Source of the DNA: Paulinella micropora | Lineage: Eukaryota > Cercozoa > Imbricatea > Euglyphida > Paulinellidae | NCBI GenBank assembly: GCA_019918135.1 | Contig: WBZZ01003222.1 | Coordinates: 1 to 64,000, forward strand | Reading direction: 5' to 3' | DNA length: 64,000 nt | Part shown: in pieces, positions 40,471-47,917 of the stretch | Position numbering within the stretch: the first letter of the stretch is position 1 | How the letters are laid out: every line of letters starts with the position of its first letter | Program-made: the position numbers and the translations under genes | The notes under the pieces: model-generated | What the model was told of the DNA's origin: nothing | The model's input: only the letters and a program-made list of their open reading frames with translations | Database searches by the model: none

Positions 40471-41762
40471 GACCTGCCGAACTTGGCGCTTGAGAGGACC
40501 CCGCGCTTGGCCTCGTCGTAGCAACCCACGCGCAGGTCGGCGGCGGGGCCCAGGGGGGTCCACTCAGCTTGCCTAGTGACACGCAGCCCCGGGAGGAGCT
40601 GCTCACTGAGTTGGAGGGGGCCTGCCAGCCCCGGGGCGCTCATGACGTCCGGCGGAACGGTCTGGCAAGCGCTATCGTGGTCGTGACCGTCGGGCTGGCT
40701 CTGTAGTGGTACCGGAATTCTTACCTCCAAGCTTGCTAGGGCCTCGCGCAGACAGTTGTCAAAGCACTTGCGCAGGGGGGTCGTCACGGGCTCCAACTTC
40801 TCCCACCAGCTCCGAACCAACCGGCGCACCGGGTCCTGGGCCCAAATACAAAGCTGGCGCGCTAGCGCGGGGCCGCCTGCGTGCCGGTAGGCTGTGTCTT
40901 GCTGAGCTAGCAGGTCGAACAGGACTAGCAGGTTAAAGACGCGCGCGCCTCGCTCGGTCACCATGTCTTCGCCGCGCGTGCCTCGGGTAGCTACTAGTAG
41001 CTCTTTGGCGTGCGCTACCCCCGCGTGCGACAGCAGGTATCGTTGCTGTTGCTCGTGCCAGCACAGCGACTCGTGGTTCATTCGCAGTAACAGCAGGTGC
41101 CCCGTGCCCAAAGCCAGTGAATGAATAAAGGAGTCTAACTCGGGCTGCCGCGGCGTTTGCGCTGTGCGGGCCAACGGCGCCCCCGCCCAGTCTGTCCACA
41201 GCCAAAAGGTCTCTGGCCTTTCCAGCAGAATACCCCGCACGGCGCTTGTGCAGCCCGTGACCAGGTGCAAATACTGGTACAGCGCAGCCTCCAACACAAC
41301 CAGGCTAGCGCGCTCCTCTAAGTTTCCAATCCCACCGGGGCCGGGAGCCAGCCGGACAAACGCAAACTTGGCGTCTTGGATGGTCAGTGTATACTGTGCA
41401 TACTGCCCCGCCGCGTCTGAGCCTAGGTTAGAGGCACAGAACCCCTTCCAAGCCTCTGCGCTTACGGAATGGATCGCAACGACGGGGACGGATGTCGCCG
41501 CAAACGCAGCCCGGGTCTGCGAACCCTCGACCACTCTTCCAGCGCTAACCACACAGCAGTGATCCTTCCATTCGACGTACCATCGGCGCTCGTGCAGGCG
41601 ATTCCATGCTTGTTCATGCATGACGGGTTGCGTGGGGATCCCGCAGCTTTTGCACAGCAAGCCGGCGTCTTGTAACACGTATTTTAAAGCAGCAAACCCG
41701 CGCGCCGCTCTCTCGTGCTGGGGCATACAACAAACGACCAGAAAAAAAGGAGCAGTGCTCAC
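40449..41762 (-). CDS. Protein with degenerate kinase-like layout
   Basis: 437 residues (ATG at 41762; a second in-frame ATG encodes MPQHERAARG). It begins with a hydrophobic stretch (APFFLVVCC) and a CKSCG pair. Residues about 150-260 follow a kinase-like order (LEAALYQYLHLV, FWLWTDWAGAPL, LLLRMNHESLCWH) but lack HRD and DFG, so it would be a pseudokinase if kinase-related. The 3' end may run into the next gene by a frame change at a T-run near 40465. A two-kinase fusion is therefore possible. Confidence 0.45.
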   Translation of the reverse strand: MSTAPFFLVVCCMPQHERAARGFAALKYVLQDAGLLCKSCGIPTQPVMHEQAWNRLHERRWYVEWKDHCCVVSAGRVVEGSQTRAAFAATSVPVVAIHSVSAEAWKGFCASNLGSDAAGQYAQYTLTIQDAKFAFVRLAPGPGGIGNLEERASLVVLEAALYQYLHLVTGCTSAVRGILLERPETFWLWTDWAGAPLARTAQTPRQPELDSFIHSLALGTGHLLLLRMNHESLCWHEQQQRYLLSHAGVAHAKELLVATRGTRGEDMVTERGARVFNLLVLFDLLAQQDTAYRHAGGPALARQLCIWAQDPVRRLVRSWWEKLEPVTTPLRKCFDNCLREALASLEVRIPVPLQSQPDGHDHDSACQTVPPDVMSAPGLAGPLQLSEQLLPGLRVTRQAEWTPLGPAADLRVGCYDEAKRGVLSSAKFGRSFLEARH

Positions 41763-41991
41763 TAGTCCGGGCGTGTGTTACAACCTCTGTTCAAACGTTC
41801 CGAATGATATCTTCTTTTGTTTTCCTGTGACGAGCTAGAGGACGCCCCTCCCTTTCTTTTCGTTCCTCCTCCCTCTCCCTATGCCCCCCCCCCCCCCCCT
41901 CGCCTCCCCTTGTGCTTCTGCAAGGGAGGCGAGGGAAGAAGGAAAGGCAGGCCCCGCCTTTCTCGAGGCAAGGTTCCCCGCGAATGCTACT

Positions 41992-42002
41992 ATAGTATAT
42001 AA
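41992..42002 (+). promoter_or_regulatory. TATA-like element
   Basis: TATAGTATATAAG lies about 90 nt upstream of the ATG at 42091 of the GH105-like gene, with a pyrimidine-rich stretch after it. Confidence 0.45.
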
Positions 42003-42090
42003 GCTCTCTTCCGTTTTCTCTCACTGGCTGGCTAGTTTGCATTAACGAACTACAGCTTTGCCTAAGAACCCCCCCCCCCCCCCAAAAAGA

Positions 42091-43365
42091 ATGTGGTGTG
42101 CTTGGCTCGCCGTGCCCAACTTGCTGAGTGACAACGACGGCAGCGCTTTGGTCCGGCTGGGGGGTTTGTTGCAACAGCGCTTAAAAGAGCCGCTGTTGGT
42201 GCCGGGCTGGACGGGGTTTTATGGCTGGAACTACGAATCGGCTGTAGCGCTAGAGGCCCTGCGCAACCCCCCGTGGGACGCAGCCGCCGAGGTAGAGCAG
42301 CTCCTGGCCGACAGGGCCCTTCAGTTCTGGCAGCCCGGGTGGTTAGTTGCGCATCAAATCCCTGTGGAGTTCTGGCTGACACCCGGGGATAGGGTAGGCC
42401 TTTTTGGCAGCCTCCTCCGCGACGTGCCAGGGGCAGAAGATGTTTATTGCTATGCGGTCCGTGGAGTGCGTAGCTGGCGGCGGCATCCCGACTGGACTGG
42501 ACTAGTAGTGCGAAAACTCGGGGACAGCCGAGGGGTTAACTGTCGCAAGTGGCTGTGGCTGGACGATGTGTACATGGCCGGCGCAGCACTGCTAGCCGAC
42601 TACCCCAACGAGACGTGGACTATGCTGGTTCAAGCCAGGGAGGCCTTTGTAGACCCAACTGATGGGCTGCGGTGGCACGGGCGCTGCGCGACCTCTGCGG
42701 CCCACAACGGCGTCAAATGGAGCAGGGCCAACGCCTGGGCGCTGCTGGCGCTGGCGCGCTACGTAGTGCGCACCAATGACGACCAAGCCAGCGAGTGGCT
42801 GAGCCGCGACTTGTTGGCTCTGTCTCTGCACCAACGCCAGCACGGTGCCTTTGGCAACACCGTCAATAACAAGACCAGCCCTGACGAGACCAGCCTAACC
42901 AGCGTCTACGTGTACGCAGTGGCGGTGCTAGAACGTAGCAGTTTACAGCCCGCCTCCTTGGCCGAGCTGCGCAACCGGACACTGGCGGCGCTGGGCTGGT
43001 TGAACACACGACGTACGCGCGGTCTTAGGTTAAGCGACAGTTGCCCCGCTACTGGCCTGAGCTCACCAGCGCATTACAACGGGCGCGTGTCCGGCTCCCG
43101 ACTGAATGCGGGCCCCGCAGTCGCCCTGGCGGCCTGGACGCGTGTAGGCGAGGTGCTGCTGCACGATTCAAACGCCACACACTACGTGCCTGCGTCCTGG
43201 TCGTCACCCCCCGCAGACCGCTGCGGCCCGCGGCCGAAACTGGTGGTTTTCTACATAGTAGTCGTAGCTATTCTTGGCGTCTGCTGCTGCTGCTGCTGCT
43301 GCTTAGTTCGAGCTCAGAGTTTCAGACAGAGAGGAAATAAAAGGAGCAATAAAAGGAACACTTAA
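42091..43365 (+). CDS. GH105/GH88-like unsaturated glycuronyl hydrolase with C-terminal membrane anchor
   Basis: 424 residues from ATG 42091, just after a C-run. The body has the features of the (alpha/alpha)6-barrel unsaturated rhamnogalacturonyl/glucuronyl hydrolases: WLWLDDVYMAGAAL near residue 155 (catalytic-Asp region), VKWSRANAWALLALARY near 209 (usually WxRGNGW), and DETSLTSVYVYAVAVL (usually ESSG/STA...AYAL). N-glycosylation-type Asn sites are frequent. The C-terminus has a membrane segment (VVFYIVVVAILGV) followed by seven Cys and a basic tail. There is no clear N-terminal signal peptide. Role inferred: trimming of uronate-containing polysaccharide at a surface. Confidence 0.65.
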   Translation: MWCAWLAVPNLLSDNDGSALVRLGGLLQQRLKEPLLVPGWTGFYGWNYESAVALEALRNPPWDAAAEVEQLLADRALQFWQPGWLVAHQIPVEFWLTPGDRVGLFGSLLRDVPGAEDVYCYAVRGVRSWRRHPDWTGLVVRKLGDSRGVNCRKWLWLDDVYMAGAALLADYPNETWTMLVQAREAFVDPTDGLRWHGRCATSAAHNGVKWSRANAWALLALARYVVRTNDDQASEWLSRDLLALSLHQRQHGAFGNTVNNKTSPDETSLTSVYVYAVAVLERSSLQPASLAELRNRTLAALGWLNTRRTRGLRLSDSCPATGLSSPAHYNGRVSGSRLNAGPAVALAAWTRVGEVLLHDSNATHYVPASWSSPPADRCGPRPKLVVFYIVVVAILGVCCCCCCCLVRAQSFRQRGNKRSNKRNT

Positions 43366-43369
43366 GGTG

Positions 43370-43525
43370 GCGCTCCGAGGAAGGAGAGGGGGAGGGGGGG
43401 AAGCGTTCCCCTCCCTCTCCCCCCCCCCCCTTCCATCCCTCCCCGCTCCTATATGTATAAGCGTCTGGCCCTCTCTCTCCTCATTTTCTTTTACTCACTT
43501 ACTTAAGGGGCGAAACAAAAAATAA
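43370..43525. other. Intergenic gap with G/C runs
   Basis: Contains a GGGGAAGCGTTCCCC hairpin (43398-43412) and a C-run (43419-43429), then a TATATGTATAAG word (43451-43462) that could be the TATA element of the RING gene at 43526. Confidence 0.45.
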
Positions 43526-44146
43526 ATGAGCAACAATATCGGTAGCAATGTTGGGTGGCGCTCCCAGATAAAAACCTCGCCTGCTGCTACCGAGGAGACG
43601 ACGACAGGCGCGGCCCGCTACGAGCGCAGCCCCGCGGAACCAATGCAAGGTCCGCCCACCGCGGGGCCGGCCAGCGCCATATTGATTGGGGCTCGGCCTC
43701 AAGACGAGCCCCCAAGCCAGTTCTATGCCGCGGGAGCGGAGGCAGAGCTCGACAGCCCCTTGGAATACTCCTACGATGGCTCCGCGGGAGGCTTTTTGTT
43801 TACCTTACAGGCGAGCCAGATGCGACTCACAAGCCTCCTTGCTATTTTACAAGCAGCGGGGATGGAGCCAATCTCGTTGGAGTCGGCCGCTCACCCCCTT
43901 GGCTTGTCGGAAGCGAGCATAGATCTCTTGCCCCAACTTGAGGTTACCACTGCCTTCCTTAAGGCCCCGGGGGCGCCCAAGGAATGCCCGATTTGCCTGC
44001 AGGATCTCGTCGTGGGGGACAAGTTACGGGGCATTCCTTGTGCGCATTATCTGCATCGACACTGCCTGGACCATTGGCTCAAAACCAACGGTTCCTGTCC
44101 TGTTTGTCGCGTTAGGGTTTTCGATGAAAATCCAAGCGACATTTAA
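43526..44146 (+). CDS. RING-H2 finger protein, paralogue 2
   Basis: 206 residues. The N-terminus is more diverged and Thr/Ala-rich. The conserved middle block is kept (LTSLLAILQAAGMEPISLES; LDLLPQLEVTTAFLKAPGAP), as is the C3H2C3 RING (CPIC, IPCAHYLHRHCLDHW, CPVC). It is followed after about 210 nt by a third paralogue in the same direction, so the pair is a tandem duplication. Probable E3 ubiquitin ligase. Confidence 0.85.
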   Translation: MSNNIGSNVGWRSQIKTSPAATEETTTGAARYERSPAEPMQGPPTAGPASAILIGARPQDEPPSQFYAAGAEAELDSPLEYSYDGSAGGFLFTLQASQMRLTSLLAILQAAGMEPISLESAAHPLGLSEASIDLLPQLEVTTAFLKAPGAPKECPICLQDLVVGDKLRGIPCAHYLHRHCLDHWLKTNGSCPVCRVRVFDENPSDI

Positions 44147-44357
44147 ACCCAATCCACAAAAATAATATTTAAGTTAATGCAAGAGAGAGAGAGAGGTGGG
44201 GAGGGAGGGGATGTGGAAGGTGTTTATTAAAAGCCTGACAAAGAATACTGACGGGATGGAAGGGAAGGGGGGGGGGCGCCCCCCCCCCCTTTTCAGTGAC
44301 CTTTCCTTGCTTGCTTGATTTTGTCCTAGCTCACAAGACAAGACACAATCAGCAAAA

Positions 44358-44981
44358 ATGAGTAGTAGCACTAGCAGCAATGTTAGTTCGCGTTCCCGGA
44401 CAAAGCGTACAGCCTCTACCGAGACGACAAACGCGACGCGCCACAAACGCAGGCAGACCGCTCCCCTCCTGGAGCCCTTGGCCCCCTCTGACAACGCCGA
44501 CGCGGAAGCAGCCCCCTCTTCCTCTTCTTTTTCGTCTCCTTCTACAAACCCCACGAACGCCGCCGAGACAACCTTTGCGGCAGAGCTCGACAATTTTATG
44601 GCACAATCCCACGATGGCTCCTCGCGAGGATTTATGTTCAGTGTGAACGTGAGTGAGCTAAGCCTTGCAAGCTTCTTTGCTGTTTTACAAGCGAGAGGAT
44701 TGGAAGAAATCTCAGAAGAGACACCCCCAGACCCCCCGGGCCTGTCGGCGGCTAGCTTAAATCTCTTGCCCGAGCTAGAGGTTTCCGCTGATTTTTTGCA
44801 AGCCCCGGGGGCGCCTAAGGAGTGTGCTATCTGCCTGCAGGAGCTCGTAGCGGGGGGCAAACTACGAGGCATTCCTTGCGTGCACTATCTGCATCGAGAT
44901 TGCCTCGATCGATGGCTCAAGACAAACGGCTCCTGTCCTGTTTGTCGCGCCGTGGTATTCGACGAGGACGGTGCTGCCTAG
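44358..44981 (+). CDS. RING-H2 finger protein, paralogue 3
   Basis: 207 residues, closer to the 28-kb paralogue than to its tandem neighbour (start MSSSTSSNVSSRSRTKRTAS; FMFSVNVSELSLASFFAVLQ). Full RING-H2: CAIC, IPCVHYLHRDCLDRW, CPVC. A G-run/C-run hairpin (44270-44291) lies between the tandem genes. Probable E3 ubiquitin ligase. Confidence 0.85.
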   Translation: MSSSTSSNVSSRSRTKRTASTETTNATRHKRRQTAPLLEPLAPSDNADAEAAPSSSSFSSPSTNPTNAAETTFAAELDNFMAQSHDGSSRGFMFSVNVSELSLASFFAVLQARGLEEISEETPPDPPGLSAASLNLLPELEVSADFLQAPGAPKECAICLQELVAGGKLRGIPCVHYLHRDCLDRWLKTNGSCPVCRAVVFDEDGAA

Positions 44982-45092
44982 CCGGTGTGCGCAGGCTTAA
45001 AAGGCCGACCGAAAGCAAAAGCATTGACACTATTTTTTGTTTTCTTTCTTTTAATGATACTAAACAAAGGTTTGTGCCCTCCCCTGGGGCCT

Positions 45093-45482
45093 CTAACAAG
45101 AGTCGTTATCGTCTTGGCCATGCACAAGCACGGATGTCATTAAAGTTGATTCTGAGTCCTTCTGCCACTGTTTCAATTGAGTCTGGATCTCGTCCATGTC
45201 GTCGGTTCTGTGTAGATGGCGCATCGACTCTTCGTAAGCTGCCAACGCTTGCTTCTCTACCTCTGCCAACTTCTTCTTGAGATGTTCCAAGGCACCAGGG
45301 TGATACCAATAGTTGCCTGTTAGTTTGAGCTCTAGGCTCCCGTTGAGGTGGTCGCTGCTGACCTTGATTTCAACCTCTGTAGCAGTCTTGCGCTTTTTGC
45401 GCGCGTTGGTGTGCGCGGACGTTTCTTTTCTGGCCACGTGGCCTCCGGTAGAGGTACGGGCTGTTTGCTTGGTTCGTGCCAT
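45093..45482 (-). CDS. Histone H3 tail mimic with non-histone C-terminal domain
   Basis: 129 residues from ATG 45482 (context ACCATGG). It starts MARTKQTARTSTGGHVARK. After Met removal, residues 1-8 are identical to the H3 tail, including K4 and flanking R2, T3 and R8. S10, T11, G12, G13, R17 and K18 also match, while K9 is Thr and K14 is His. An A-R-K near 26-28 recalls H3 ARKS, followed by the basic KKRK. The rest has no histone fold: a short beta-like stretch (LELKLTGNYWY), then a long helix with coiled-coil character (LEHLKKKLAEVEKQALAAYE) and a Gln/Ser-rich end. Expected to be nuclear and to be seen by H3K4 readers or writers (inference). The upstream in-frame extension crosses G/C hairpins and is unlikely to be translated. 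Confidence 0.8.
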   Translation of the reverse strand: MARTKQTARTSTGGHVARKETSAHTNARKKRKTATEVEIKVSSDHLNGSLELKLTGNYWYHPGALEHLKKKLAEVEKQALAAYEESMRHLHRTDDMDEIQTQLKQWQKDSESTLMTSVLVHGQDDNDSC

Positions 45483-45544
45483 GGTCGTCTCGGTTCCAAC
45501 AAAAAAGTGAGGCATTCGGCGCTTTCCTGGCACCAAGGGCGCGC

Positions 45545-45640
45545 CACGAGGGGGGGGGGGGGCGCCCCCCCCCCCCCCCGCATGCTCGGAAAGGGGGGGG
45601 GGCGCCCCCCCCCCCTGCCACTCTCCCGACGGGGGGAGGG
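45545..45640. repeat. Two G-run/C-run hairpins in a divergent promoter region
   Basis: Two near-identical units, a G-run then CGCCCC and a C-run, at about 45549-45580 and 45592-45615. They lie between the divergent H3-mimic gene (ATG 45482, minus) and the GRDP-like gene (ATG 45724, plus). Confidence 0.7.
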
Positions 45641-45723
45641 GCGCTCTCTCCTTTCGAGCGGGGGTGTATCCAAAACAAGGATATACACCAGAGTGCTGCT
45701 TCTCCTCTATTTTTCTAACAGAG

Positions 45724-46338
45724 ATGTCTGCTGGAGCTCCAGCAAGAGAACCCCGCCGTTCGGAGCGCATCCGGGCGCAAAACTTACAGCGAGCCAATAA
45801 CAACATGGCAGGGGTGGTGTGGCCAAACTGCGCCGAGTGGCTCCGGCGCGAGCTAGGCTCCCGCTCCCAACCGCGGCTCGTGGAGGCATTGCGCGAATTG
45901 CTAGCGCTGCCCTTTTGGTTAGAGCTGGAAAAGCGAACACAGACAAACCGGACCGAGCTGCTGCAAGTCTACGTCAGGTTCCTTCTTCTGCGCGCCGAGG
46001 ATGCCAATCTATCGCCCTTGCACTGGCTGGACGCGATCTGGCACTCGCACCTACTGGAAACGGAGAACTACGCAACCTGTTGTCTTTTACTGGTAGGCCG
46101 ATTGATTGCACATAGTACGCTGGTGCCCGGCGGGCCGCAGGAGCAGGCGCCACGACAGCAAGCCCTACGGGAGAGTTACAAGCGCAAGTACAAGGAAGTG
46201 CTCCAGACCTACCCACTCTACGCGCAGCCCCCCCGGTCGCTGACGAGGTTGTGCCGCGCGGTTCTTCTTCGCCGCCGCCACAATGCCAGAGCCAGAGCCC
46301 CTCCTCTCCGCTGCGGCTCTGCCTCAAACTTGTGCTAG
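45724..46338 (+). CDS. GRDP-like (glycine-rich domain-containing protein-like) protein
   Basis: 204 residues from ATG 45724. Residues about 85-135 contain LHWLDAIWHSHLLETENYAT and LLLVGRLIAHS, then YKRKYKEVLQTYP. This is the WHxHxLxTxxY ... GxxxxH ... YxxxYxxxF pattern of the GRDP/DUF1399-type proteins of plants, fungi and protists. The biochemical role of the family is poorly known. The last 30 residues are Arg-rich, overlap the next frame and may be out-of-frame readthrough. Confidence 0.55.
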   Translation: MSAGAPAREPRRSERIRAQNLQRANNNMAGVVWPNCAEWLRRELGSRSQPRLVEALRELLALPFWLELEKRTQTNRTELLQVYVRFLLLRAEDANLSPLHWLDAIWHSHLLETENYATCCLLLVGRLIAHSTLVPGGPQEQAPRQQALRESYKRKYKEVLQTYPLYAQPPRSLTRLCRAVLLRRRHNARARAPPLRCGSASNLC

Positions 46339-47582
46339 GCCCCGACGGCGTTCATTTGAACAAAGAGCCCCTGGCGTATCTCGACGTGCCGACCGCGTCC
46401 GCAGCCGGCAAGTCGTTTGCAGAATGGGTGGACTACGTCCTAGCGCTCGCGCAACCACACGTGCAGGGGCGCGCCGTCGCAGTGGACCAAGAGGCCTACC
46501 TGTCCGCTTGGAATGCCTGGAAGTCGCCGTCCACGCCCGCTCCTTCTGCGTGTGTTCTGCAGGCACTAGGCTTCGACCCTAGCTTTGCGCAGGCGGAGGA
46601 GCGCTGGCTTCTGTCTAACCACGAGGCGGTGCCGTTCACGCGACCCTGCTTTTTGATTACCACGGATAACACAGGAGGGCGGCGCAGTTACGGATATACA
46701 ACCTACGTCTGCCGCCCGGCTTCCTGGTCACGAGGCGCGCTGGCACTTTCTGACGCCGCGCGGCTGGGCTGCAGGTTCTGAGACAACGTCTGCCCCCCGC
46801 GCTGCAGTCTGAAACATCTGGCGGCAACTGCTTGGCTCTCATCGGACCTGGACATTGCTTGCCCCGAGCCCGCGGAACCCCTCAGTTTGGGGCCGCTGCA
46901 CACCGAAGCGCGGCTGCGCTTGGCTACCCAGGTTGTCCAGATGCAGGGCATGCTTTATCACCTGCACTGTGCCTGCCCGGGCCCCGTGCAGGCGTCTCCT
47001 CTGTCTTCTTTTCAGGGCAGCGAGCCGCTAGCCTCAGCCTACAGGCGCACGGTGTCAGTGCCGCTTCAGCACTGGCGGGAACCACGCCTGAGCACCGTCG
47101 TCTCTCGTTTGCTGGACACTTTCCGGGCAGAGGCACCGTCCGAGGTAGAACGGCACGTGGTTTGCGTGGGGCTGCCCCGCAACAACTACCAGCGGCTGCC
47201 CGTAGGCTACGTGGCTGCCACGAGAGACGACGCTGCGCTGCTACCGCTATGCTTTGCCTGTCTCTGTCCGCACGCGTACAAACTGGCGGTTCGCGAGCTG
47301 GAGGTCAAGACGATGAGCGGATCCAACTTCTTGCTCCGAGTGCCCAACGACACAACAGCGCTTGCCGTTCGATTACTGGCTCGCGAAAACCCGGCCTGTG
47401 GTTGGCCCCTGGATATGCAGCGCATGAACATCATCAACCCACCTCCTACTACCGCGGCAAGCTACGCCCACTTAACGGATGGAGGCTGTTTGACAAGCGT
47501 CCCCAACCTGTGGTCATCGGCGACGACGTGGGTCCGCCCTGGCGACAGGGTTTATCTAATGGCTAGGCTGCGCGGCTGCTAG
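46251..47582 (+). CDS. Unknown protein interrupted by an in-frame TGA
   Basis: One frame covers the whole span except for TGA at 46779-46781. Before it: LKLVLGPDGVHLNKEPLAYL, SFAEWVDYVLALAQPHVQ and FTRPCFLITTDNTGG. After it, with no suitable new start until well inside: HLAATAWLSSDLDIACPEPA, LHTEARLRLATQVVQMQGML, VERHVVCVGLPRNNYQRLPV and MARLRGC. It has no ATG at its beginning, so it may be the continuation of the GRDP-like gene by a -1 shift near 46290-46330, giving a protein of about 600 residues. No family recognised. Confidence 0.4.
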
Positions 47583-47624
47583 CCCCCAGCCCGCAAGCGC
47601 CCAGCCCGCTTGCGCGGGCTGGAA
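47582..47624. mobile_element. GC-rich hairpin element (short form)
   Basis: CCAGCCCGCAAGCG then CCAGCCCGCTTGCGCGGGCTGG, the second-hairpin core of the dispersed GC-rich element, directly after the stop codon of the preceding gene. Confidence 0.65.
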
Positions 47625-47917
47625 GAGGGGAAGGAAATGCGCGTTCAGGAAAGTACATGTTTTTTTATTATTAAAAGTTATTCAAGTCTATCACGTTGCT
47701 TTCTAGGTGCAAAAAATAAATCCTTTTACCGGGAAAATGTAGCTAAACAAAAAATCAAAATCTTCTTTTTCCCTCCACAAAAAGACTGTTTGAATGATAA
47801 GGGGACGGGGAGGGGGAAGGGGAGAGGGGAGAGGGGGGGGGCGCGGGGGGCTTGCCCCCCGTCTGCCAACGGAGCCAGCAACTGCAAGCGCATCTTCTCC
47901 CAATGGGCGTGGCTGTA
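47625..47917. other. Intergenic gap between convergent genes
   Basis: AT-rich with AATAAA at 47716-47721 and a G-run/GCGCGGGGGGCTTGCCCCCC hairpin (about 47830-47860). No gene supported. Confidence 0.45.

Noticed and set aside
45483..45806. N-terminal extension of the H3-tail mimic
   Set aside because: It crosses two G/C-run hairpins and encodes only Gly/Pro runs. The H3-like sequence starts exactly at an ATG in good context.
12275..46781. Alternative genetic code with reassigned stops
   Set aside because: The interrupting codons are TAG, TAA and TGA, one each, and all three also end intact genes, so a simple reassignment does not fit.
46832..47566. 244-codon frame overlapping the gene at 46251-47582
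   Set aside because: The alternative frame is Arg/Ala/Pro-rich and shadow-like, while the chosen frame continues the protein-like sequence from before the TGA.
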